A DNA stretch of 64,000 nt from CAMXAS01 sp964442435. GTDB taxonomy: Bacteria > Bacteroidota > Bacteroidia > Bacteroidales > P3. The DNA lies in assembly GCA_964442435.1 (NCBI GenBank), contig CAYTZG010000005.1:1-64000 (forward strand), read 5' to 3'. The notes under the pieces are model-generated. The model did not search any database. It was given only the letters and a program-made list of their open reading frames with translations, and had not been told where the DNA came from. The position numbers were made by a program, and so were the translations under genes. Positions 54,692 to 62,300 of this stretch are shown here, piece by piece (the stretch's first letter is position 1; each line of letters starts with the position of its first letter).

Positions 54692-56410
54692 TTAGAAACG
54701 GTAGGCGTAGCGGAGCGTGCCGGTAAAGTCGGTGCGGGCGGCGGGCGTATCGGGGGCGGTAGCGCCTCCCAGCGCGTGTTTGACCCGCAGGTTGACGCGC
54801 AGGTCAAGCTGGTGATGCTTGGCGAAACGGTACGCCACGCCGCCGCCGAGGTTGACCAAACCGCTTTGCAACGTGCGTTGGCCGAAGCCGAGGTCGTATT
54901 GCAGGCGGGTGTTCAGCGACAGGCTTTTGTCTTGGAGCAGGCTTTTGGAAAAGTTGACCGAAGGGCCGGTGTAGGTTTCGGCCTGCCTGGAGGCCGGCCG
55001 GTACACGGCCTGGGCGTGCCATGTGGTGTTGAGCCGGCTGTCCTTGGGCAGTGTGGTCTGGTGCGAGAGCTGGGCCGAGAAATAGTCGTTCATGGCTGGC
55101 TCGCCCACCAACCGGGATTCCTGAAACGAGCAGTCGAACGCCAGCGTGTGCGCGTGGTCTTGCGCTCCGAGGCGGCACGCGACACGCACTTGCGCCTGTT
55201 GCGAGAGCTGGGTGTTGCGCAGCGAGTCGGGATGCGCGATGGGCGTATAGGCGCCCGGTTCCACCTGCATCGGCAACAGGCGCGTGTGCGTCGTGAAGTT
55301 GGAGTAAGAGGCCGAGGCTTCCCAAGGGCCGTCGGACGCATAGTGCAGTTGCACGTCGGCGGCGAGGCGGTTCATGCGGCTTTGACGCTCTTGGCTCAGG
55401 TTGTCGCGTTGCCAGCCGAGGCGGCCCGAGAACCGCAGCTTCTGCTTGAAGTCGCCACTGTAGCCGAGCGACAGGCTTTCGAGGTCGCCGCCGCTGTAGT
55501 ACCGCCCCATGCTTTGGAACTGCGCGCCCTGACGTTCGTAGGCCAGCTCCGCGCCGAACGCCTGGGCGCGCACCTTGAACGACAGGCCCGGTATGGCCTT
55601 GTCGGCCTCCACATCGGCGAGCCGGTCTTCTGCCGCGGGCCGGTTTTGCAAAACGCTGAACCCGCCCTCCGCGCCAAGGGTCACGAGGTCGGCAATCAGG
55701 AAACGCCCCTGCCAGGCCAGCACGAAATTGCGCTGTGGCGGCGTCTCCGCGCCCGCCAACACCTTGTCGTTGTCCCAGGCATGGAAGAAATGCAGGTCGA
55801 GCTGCTGCTTCTGATGCGTCCAACCCACTTTAAGCCCGTAGGCGAGCCGGCGGTAGGAGGGCGGGCGCAGGCTGTCGCCCACGTCCTCTTTCTGCAACCG
55901 TCCGAACATCGCGCTCAGCGACACCGGCAAAAAGTCGGGCGTCAGTTCCACGCCCGCGCCGTCGAAGCCGATACCCGCCAAACCGTAGGGCGACATCGTC
56001 ATGCTCGTTCTGCCGATATAAGCCTTGGCCCATTTATAGGAAGGCGTAATCTGCAGCGTGTTGAACGGATGCTTGAAATTGAAGCCGTCCTGTCCGAACG
56101 ACAGTTGGACGGGCAACGCGATGCCGTAAACGGCCGGGTTGAGCGACACGTTCAGCAGATAGGAAAACGGTCGGTTGAAGTTCTTGGGCTGAGACAGGAA
56201 ACTGCTGAATTCCGCATCGGCTTGGCCGCTGATTGTAAACGGCTTGCGTTTGGCGATACCGCTCAGTTCCTGTGCCGACAGTCGCGCGCCCATGCTGACC
56301 GTGGCCGCACCCACACCGATGCAGGCCACGAGCAGGCACGTCTTTAAAATGAGTTCAAGCCAAAGGAATAACCTCCGGCGGCGATGGCTGTGAATAAAAA
56401 ACTTTCTCAT
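54692..56410 (-). CDS. Predicted outer-membrane beta-barrel protein, unknown function
   Basis: A 572-residue protein with a basic N-terminus (HSHRRRR) and a hydrophobic segment (about 15-45) ending near ARLSAQ, read as a signal or anchor. The remainder is a succession of amphipathic strands with alternating aromatic residues, glycine turns and a final YAYRF, the pattern of a barrel that ends in an aromatic residue. Segments such as SFGQDGFNFKHPFNTLQITPSYKW and YGLAGIGFDGAGVELTPDF are recognisable in unnamed Bacteroidetes proteins. Starting ATG at 56410, probably its own promoter. No ligand or partner can be proposed from sequence. Confidence 0.7.
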   Translation of the reverse strand: MRKFFIHSHRRRRLFLWLELILKTCLLVACIGVGAATVSMGARLSAQELSGIAKRKPFTISGQADAEFSSFLSQPKNFNRPFSYLLNVSLNPAVYGIALPVQLSFGQDGFNFKHPFNTLQITPSYKWAKAYIGRTSMTMSPYGLAGIGFDGAGVELTPDFLPVSLSAMFGRLQKEDVGDSLRPPSYRRLAYGLKVGWTHQKQQLDLHFFHAWDNDKVLAGAETPPQRNFVLAWQGRFLIADLVTLGAEGGFSVLQNRPAAEDRLADVEADKAIPGLSFKVRAQAFGAELAYERQGAQFQSMGRYYSGGDLESLSLGYSGDFKQKLRFSGRLGWQRDNLSQERQSRMNRLAADVQLHYASDGPWEASASYSNFTTHTRLLPMQVEPGAYTPIAHPDSLRNTQLSQQAQVRVACRLGAQDHAHTLAFDCSFQESRLVGEPAMNDYFSAQLSHQTTLPKDSRLNTTWHAQAVYRPASRQAETYTGPSVNFSKSLLQDKSLSLNTRLQYDLGFGQRTLQSGLVNLGGGVAYRFAKHHQLDLRVNLRVKHALGGATAPDTPAARTDFTGTLRYAYRF

Positions 56411-56451
56411 CGTTCATTCGTTTCTTAATGTACGAACGAACTTGAGAAATA
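56411..56451. promoter_or_regulatory. Near-perfect inverted repeat upstream of the barrel gene
   Basis: GTTCATTCG (from 56412) and CGAACGAAC (to 56441) form an imperfect inverted repeat around a T/A-rich centre in the 66-base gap between the barrel gene start and the end of the efflux operon. It could be an operator or a weak terminator for the upstream operon; there is no T-run to support the latter. Confidence 0.35.
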
Positions 56452-56476
56452 ACGGAAAAAAGTCCCGGAGGCCTTG

Positions 56477-57877
56477 TTATATCTGGCCGCCGCCAAGCGC
56501 GCGGTAGAGCGTCACCACGGCCGTCCATTCGCTGAGCCGGTTGCTTACCGAAGTCAGCTGAGCCGACAGCAAGGCCTGTTGCGCCGCCAACACTTCCAAA
56601 TAGGTCGTGCTGCCGTGTTCCATGAGCAGTCGCGTGCTTTCGGCCGCCACGCCCAACGAGGTCACCTGCTTGTCATAGAGCAGCGACCGTTCGCGCGTGG
56701 ACTGCACCAAGGCCAAAGCGTTGTTCACCTCCATGCCGGCTTCCAGCAACGTCTGCTGGAACGAGATTTTGGCTTCTTCCTGTTGCGCCTTGGCTATTTT
56801 GAGTTGGGCCGTCAGTCGGCCGTTCTGGAAAATCGGTTGCGTCAGACTGGCCAATGCACTCCAAATCAGGTCCGCGCCGCCTTTCCAACCAATGCTTCCG
56901 CTTAGGGAAATAGAAGGATAAAAGGCCGACCGCGCCGCGTTCGTCGCATAGAACGCACGGGCCAGATTCTGTTCGGCCTGCATCACGTCGGGGCGTTTCG
57001 ACAAGAGCGAAATAGGAATACCTACGCGTAGGTCGTTGGAGAAAATCATGACCGGCATTTCGCCGCGTTCGATGTGGTGCGGCGTGGTGCCGAGCAACGC
57101 GCAGATTTGGTTCTCCGTTTCGCGGATTTGCTGTTGGATGTTGGGGATGGCCGCGCATACGCTGTAATAAGCGCCTTCGCTCTGCGCCACGGCCGCCGTA
57201 TTGCCTACGCCGGCTTCCATCAATGCGCGCGTCGCCTCCAAACTCTCTTCCCAACTCTGCTTGGTCAGATTGTATATATGTAGCTGCTCGTCCAACGTCA
57301 CGAGTTTGTAATACAGGATGGCCGTGTTGGCAATCAACTGCGTGCGCACGGCCTGCCGGTAGGCTTGCGTCTGCAACAGGCTGGCCTGCGCCTGCTTCTT
57401 GGCGTTGCGCAGTCCGCCGAACAAATCCACCTGCCACGAGGCCGAGATCCCCACATTGTAGTTGTAGCTCGGTCCGCTGGTGGTTATGCCGTTGCTGAAA
57501 TTGATGCCGCCGTTGCTCGGTCCACCGCTGATAGGCAGGCCGAACGAGGGGATAAACGCCAGTTTGGCGGCTTTCAGACTCGCTTCCGATTCTTCCACGC
57601 GCAGGAAAGCGATCCGCATATCCGCGTTCCGCAAGAGCATCGAGTCGATGAGGTCTTGCAGATAGGGGTCGGTAAAGAAATCGCGCCAGGCGATGTCGGC
57701 GATGGATACCGTATCGGCGTTCGCCGCCGGTTCACCGTAGATGCCGTCCACCTGCAGGTCGTCCGGCCGCGAGTAAGACGAATAAATGCCGCAACCGGTC
57801 ATCAAACCGGCCAAACCGGCCGCCCCGGCCAGCATCAGCATCCATTGGCGAAAACTTGACTTATTCATTATCTTCAT
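56477..57877 (-). CDS. TolC/OprM-family outer-membrane efflux lipoprotein
   Basis: A 466-residue outer-membrane factor of an RND tripartite pump. Lipobox LMTGC places the lipidated Cys at 29 from the ATG at 57877 (another ATG three codons later is possible). The mature N-terminus GIYSSYSRPDDL and the paired OEP repeats (RNADMRIAFLRVEESEASLKAAKLAFIPSFG; VGIPISLLSKRPDVMQAEQNLARAFYATNAARSAFYPSISLSGSIGW) are typical. The start overlaps the AcrB stop by 17 bases, confirming one operon. Related proteins are named OprM or CmeC; exact substrate unknown. Confidence 0.93.
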   Translation of the reverse strand: MKIMNKSSFRQWMLMLAGAAGLAGLMTGCGIYSSYSRPDDLQVDGIYGEPAANADTVSIADIAWRDFFTDPYLQDLIDSMLLRNADMRIAFLRVEESEASLKAAKLAFIPSFGLPISGGPSNGGINFSNGITTSGPSYNYNVGISASWQVDLFGGLRNAKKQAQASLLQTQAYRQAVRTQLIANTAILYYKLVTLDEQLHIYNLTKQSWEESLEATRALMEAGVGNTAAVAQSEGAYYSVCAAIPNIQQQIRETENQICALLGTTPHHIERGEMPVMIFSNDLRVGIPISLLSKRPDVMQAEQNLARAFYATNAARSAFYPSISLSGSIGWKGGADLIWSALASLTQPIFQNGRLTAQLKIAKAQQEEAKISFQQTLLEAGMEVNNALALVQSTRERSLLYDKQVTSLGVAAESTRLLMEHGSTTYLEVLAAQQALLSAQLTSVSNRLSEWTAVVTLYRALGGGQI

Positions 57878-60800
57878 GTTGATTATCGGAGTTAAAGTGC
57901 AGCGGTTTGATCCGTTCCTGCAACGATTGGAAAATGATAAAGAAGACCGGTACCACAATCAGCAAGGCCACCGTACCGAAGAGCATACCGCCCACGACGC
58001 CGGAACCCAACGAACGGTTGCCGTTCGCGCCAACGCCCATGGCCGTCATCAACGGCAACAAGCCTATGATCATCGTGCTGGCCGTCATCAGGATAGGACG
58101 CAGACGCGCTTTGGCCGCGCTCAGGGCCGCCTGCGCAAGCGTCATGCCTTTCATGCGGCGGTCAACCGCATATTCGGTCAACAGAATCGCCGTCTTGGAA
58201 ATCAAACCGATGAGCATGATCAAGCCGACCTGCAGATAGATGTTGTTTTCCAAGCCGAGCATATGGGCGAACAGGAACGAACCCATCAAGCCGAACGGCA
58301 CGCTGAGGATAACGGCGAACGGCAAGAGGAAACTTTCGTACATGGCGCTCAGGATTAAGTATATAAAGAATATACAAATCCCGAAGATGATGGCCGTGTT
58401 GTTCGACTGCGAAGCCTCTTCACGCGTAATACCGCCGTAAGAATAGCTGAAGTTGTTGGGCAGCGTCTCTTTCGACACGCGCGCCACCTCCGCAATCGCG
58501 TCACCGGTACTGTAGCCGTCGGCGGGCGAGGCGTTCACGGTAATGGAGTTATAGAGGTTGAAGCGCGAGAGCGTTTCCGAACCGTATACCCGTTTGAGCG
58601 TCACGAACTGGCTCAGCGGCGCCATTTCGCCGTTGATGCGGACGTACATGTCGTCGAGCGAACTTTCCGTGGTGCGGTAGGGAATGGCGGCCTGCACCAT
58701 CACGCGGTACACCTTCGAGAATCGGTTGATGTTGGAGGCGTAAGTACCGCCGTAGTAACCGCTCAATACGTTCAGCACCTCGTTGGGCGAAATGCCGGCG
58801 CGCTTGCACTTGGCCGCGTCCACATCCACGAGCCATTGCGGGTAGCTGACGCTGAACGACGAGAACGCGCTTTGGAATACCGGCGAGGCCCGCAAGCCTG
58901 CGATAAAGTCCTGCGTTACGTTGTAAAGTTCGTTCACATCGCCGCCTACACGGTCCTGAACGTTTATTTCCAAACTGTTACCCATACCGTAGCCGGGAAT
59001 CATACCGGGCGCCATCGCAAAAATCGAGGCCTCGTGTATGCCGGCCGTCCGTTTGTAAATTTCCTTGATAACGCTGTTCACGTTGTCGGATTTGCGCGGA
59101 CGGTCATCCCACGGTTTGAGTTTGATGATGAACATACCGTAGGAAACACCCTGACCGGAAATCAGCCCGAAGCCGCTGACCTTCGTGTAGTCCCGGATTT
59201 GCGGAATCGTGCGGATGTCCGTCTCTATTTCGTCCATGACCTTGGCGGTGGAGTTCAACGAGTAGCCCGCCGGCATCGTGACGTTGACGAATACGGTACC
59301 TTGGTCTTCCTCGGGCACCAAACTCGTTTGAATCGTACTCATCAAGAATACGAGCAAAACGGCCGTACCGCCCAGCATAACCCACGGAATCCAGCGGCGG
59401 CGGATGAATACGAGTACGAATCCCTTGTATTTATTGCTCAATTTGCCGAATACCGCGTTGAACGCATGGCGGAAACGGGACGCGAAATTGTCTTTCTCTT
59501 CGCCCGACTCATCCGTGTAAGGACGGAGCAGGAGCGCGCACAGGGCCGGCGAGAGCGTCAAAGCGTTGATGGCCGAGATACCGACGGCCACGGCCATCGT
59601 CAAACCGAACTGCGTGTAGAACGTACCGGACGTACCGCCCATGAACGATACCGGGATGAATACGGCCATAAAGACGAGCGAGGACGTGACGACGGCCGCG
59701 CTGATGCCTTTCATCGCCTCCACGCTGGCCTTGTAGGGCGAGCGGTAGCCTTCGTCGAATTTGGTCTGTACGGCCTCCACCACCACAATCGAGTCGTCGA
59801 CGACGGTACCGATAACCAATACCAAGGCGAACAGCGTGATGAGGTTGATGGAGAAACCGAGCAACATCATGAACGCGAACGTACCCACGAGCGAAACGAT
59901 GATGCCCACGAGCGGAATCAACGTCGATTTGAGGTCTTGAAGGAAGATATATACTACAAGGATAACGAGGACGATGGCCTCGAACAGTGTTTTGAGCACC
60001 TCACGGATAGAGGCGTAAAGGAAGTCGGTCACACTCATGATGCTCACGATGGCCGTACCCTTGGGCAAGGTCGGACGGATTTCATCCAAGAGTTTGTCGA
60101 TATCCTGTACCACCTTCGTGGCATTGGAGCCCGCCGTTTGGTATACCATGGCCGTGATGCCGGGGCAACCGTCGGTCTGACCGATGAAGTTATAACTTTC
60201 GCTACCGAGTTCCACCGTAGCGATATCCTTTATCTTGAGCACCTCGCCGTCGGCCGTCGAACGGATGACCATTTCACCGAATTCCTCGGGCGTGAGCAAA
60301 CGGCCCTTGTATTTCATCGTGTATTGGTACGTCTCGTCCGAATTTTCGCCGAAAGAGCCCGTGGCCGCTTCGATGTTCTGTTCCGACAGCACCGTCGAGA
60401 TGTCGGAAGGCACCAGACCGTATTGCGCCATCACGTCCGGTTTGAGCCAGATACGCATACTGTAGTTGGCGCCGAGCACCATGGCGTCGCCCACCCCTCC
60501 GATACGCAGAACTTCGGGAATGATGTTGATCATCAAATAGTTCGACAGGAACGTCTCGTTGTAGGAACTGTCGGGGCTATAGAGCGAGAAGATTTTCAAC
60601 ATACTCGTCTGCCGCTTGTTCACGGTAACGCCGATTTGGTTGACGGCCGCCGGCAGGTTACCCGTGGCGCGCGCCACGCGGTTCTGTACGTTGACGGCCG
60701 CCATATCCGGGTCCACGCCTTGCTTGAAATAGACCGTAATCGTGGCGCTACCCGTGTTTGTGGCCGACGACGTGAGGTAGTTCATGTTCTCCACGCCGTT

Positions 60801-61010
60801 GATGGCTTCTTCGAGCGGTACGATGACACTCTTCTGAATCGTTTCCGCGCTCGCGCCGGGGTAGGAGGTCGAAACCGAAATCGTAGGCGGCGCGATGTCG
60901 GGGAACTGTTCCACCGGCAGGGTCGCGAGGCTGATGATGCCGACCGAAACGATAAGTATCGATATAACGGCCGAAAGGACGGGCCGTTGTATAAACGTTT
61001 CTAACTTCAT
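57861..61010 (-). CDS. RND efflux transporter (HAE1/AcrB-like)
   Basis: A 1049-residue inner-membrane proton-driven pump. The N-terminus METFIQRPVLSAVISILIVSVGIISLATLPVEQFPDIAPPTI is characteristic. The proton-relay Asp pair lies in GTVVDDSIVVVEAVQTKFDEG (about 408-409), and the C-terminal half has the matching IRR-type helix segment (SKTAILLTEYAVDRR). Twelve transmembrane helices and two large periplasmic loops are expected. It is the middle gene of acrA-acrB-tolC on the minus strand, with no local TetR or two-component regulator. Drug, bile acid or dye export is typical; specificity is not visible. Confidence 0.95.
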   Translation of the reverse strand: MKLETFIQRPVLSAVISILIVSVGIISLATLPVEQFPDIAPPTISVSTSYPGASAETIQKSVIVPLEEAINGVENMNYLTSSATNTGSATITVYFKQGVDPDMAAVNVQNRVARATGNLPAAVNQIGVTVNKRQTSMLKIFSLYSPDSSYNETFLSNYLMINIIPEVLRIGGVGDAMVLGANYSMRIWLKPDVMAQYGLVPSDISTVLSEQNIEAATGSFGENSDETYQYTMKYKGRLLTPEEFGEMVIRSTADGEVLKIKDIATVELGSESYNFIGQTDGCPGITAMVYQTAGSNATKVVQDIDKLLDEIRPTLPKGTAIVSIMSVTDFLYASIREVLKTLFEAIVLVILVVYIFLQDLKSTLIPLVGIIVSLVGTFAFMMLLGFSINLITLFALVLVIGTVVDDSIVVVEAVQTKFDEGYRSPYKASVEAMKGISAAVVTSSLVFMAVFIPVSFMGGTSGTFYTQFGLTMAVAVGISAINALTLSPALCALLLRPYTDESGEEKDNFASRFRHAFNAVFGKLSNKYKGFVLVFIRRRWIPWVMLGGTAVLLVFLMSTIQTSLVPEEDQGTVFVNVTMPAGYSLNSTAKVMDEIETDIRTIPQIRDYTKVSGFGLISGQGVSYGMFIIKLKPWDDRPRKSDNVNSVIKEIYKRTAGIHEASIFAMAPGMIPGYGMGNSLEINVQDRVGGDVNELYNVTQDFIAGLRASPVFQSAFSSFSVSYPQWLVDVDAAKCKRAGISPNEVLNVLSGYYGGTYASNINRFSKVYRVMVQAAIPYRTTESSLDDMYVRINGEMAPLSQFVTLKRVYGSETLSRFNLYNSITVNASPADGYSTGDAIAEVARVSKETLPNNFSYSYGGITREEASQSNNTAIIFGICIFFIYLILSAMYESFLLPFAVILSVPFGLMGSFLFAHMLGLENNIYLQVGLIMLIGLISKTAILLTEYAVDRRMKGMTLAQAALSAAKARLRPILMTASTMIIGLLPLMTAMGVGANGNRSLGSGVVGGMLFGTVALLIVVPVFFIIFQSLQERIKPLHFNSDNQHEDNE

Positions 61011-61043
61011 GGTTCTTTGCTTTTACGTTTCGTGTGACCCGAC

Positions 61044-62270
61044 TTATAAGGCAATCGTCGTATCCGTCGTGACCGTCGTGTCCGCCGCCATTTCTTCCTC
61101 GGCGATTTCCACGGCCACCAAAGACGTGGTATCCACCGCTACTTCCATCGTGTCGGCCGCCTTCTGCAACACGGGTTTCACCACCGTGCCTTCGCGCAGC
61201 AGGCCCACGCCTTCGGCCACCAATACGTCGCCGGCTTCTACGCCCTTATCCACGATATAGCGGCTCGCGTCCAAGTTGTGAACGGTCACTTCCTTGGCCG
61301 TGGCGATGCTGTCGTTGACTTTATAGACGAAAACGCGGTCTTGTACCTCAAACGTCGCGGCCTTGGGAATGATGATGGCGTTGGATTGACGTTCGGTCAT
61401 GATGACGTTGCCGGAAGCCCCGCTCAGCAGGATACCTTTGGGGTTGGGGAATACGGCGCGCACGCTCACCGTGCCCGTGCTGCGGTTGATAACGCCGCTG
61501 ATGCTTTCGATACGACCCGTTTCCGGATAAATCGAACCGTCGTTGAGTTGCAGATACACATCCTCCATATTGGCGATGGCTTCTTCTATGCTGCCGTATT
61601 CGCGCGTAAGGCTCAGCAAGCGGTTTTCACTCAACGAGAAATAGACATACATCTGCGAATTGTCCGACACCGTGGTCAGCGGGGTCGGCATACTCGGGCT
61701 CACGAGCGCGCCCTTGCGGTAGGGCAACGTGCCCACGACGCCTTCCGAAGCGCTGCGGATTTCCGTATAGGACAGGTTCTGCCGGGCCGTCACTTCCAAA
61801 GCCTTCATCTGTTCGAGCGTGGCTTCGGCCGTTCTTTTGTTGTTCTTGGCCGTTTGCAGGTCGAAGTCCGAAACCACGTTCTTTGCGCGCAACGTCTTTT
61901 TGCTGTCATAGGTCAGTTTGGCCGTATTAAGGGCCGCTTCGGCGGCTTTTACGTTGGCTTCCGCCGTGCGCAGGGCCGCGAGATAGGGCACCTGGTCGAT
62001 GACGAACAGCAACTGGTCTTCTTTCACGCGTTCGCCTTCCTGCACCGCCACTTTCGTCAGCGTGCCGGAAATCTGCGGATAAACGTCTATATCCTGGCGG
62101 CCGCGGATGGAGGCCGAATAAGAGGCCGTGCCCACGGCTTCCTCACCCACGGCTATGAATGCAGGGTATTCTTTCGGGCCTTGGGCGGGTTGTTTGCCCC
62201 GGTTGCAGGCCGTTGTCAGCCAGCCGGCCAACAACAGCACGCCGGCAAATAAAACCATTCTCGTCTTCAT
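61044..62270 (-). CDS. RND periplasmic adaptor (AcrA/MFP)
   Basis: A 408-residue membrane-fusion lipoprotein with lipobox TTAC (Cys22). It links the pump to the TolC-like channel. The lipoyl and hairpin parts (SGTLTKVAVQEGERVKEDQLLFVIDQVPYLAALRTAEANVKAAEAALNTAKLTYD) and the beta-barrel (LPYRKGALVSPSMPTPLTTVSDNSQMYVYFSLSE; GRIESISGVINRSTGTVSVRAVFPN) are evident. The last ~40 residues are Thr/Asp/Glu-rich and unlike usual adaptors. The gene ends 33 bases ahead of the AcrB start and lies 30 bases downstream of the S8 protease. Confidence 0.93.
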   Translation of the reverse strand: MKTRMVLFAGVLLLAGWLTTACNRGKQPAQGPKEYPAFIAVGEEAVGTASYSASIRGRQDIDVYPQISGTLTKVAVQEGERVKEDQLLFVIDQVPYLAALRTAEANVKAAEAALNTAKLTYDSKKTLRAKNVVSDFDLQTAKNNKRTAEATLEQMKALEVTARQNLSYTEIRSASEGVVGTLPYRKGALVSPSMPTPLTTVSDNSQMYVYFSLSENRLLSLTREYGSIEEAIANMEDVYLQLNDGSIYPETGRIESISGVINRSTGTVSVRAVFPNPKGILLSGASGNVIMTERQSNAIIIPKAATFEVQDRVFVYKVNDSIATAKEVTVHNLDASRYIVDKGVEAGDVLVAEGVGLLREGTVVKPVLQKAADTMEVAVDTTSLVAVEIAEEEMAADTTVTTDTTIAL

Positions 62271-62300
62271 GTCTGGAATCTCTTTATCTAAAACTCAATG

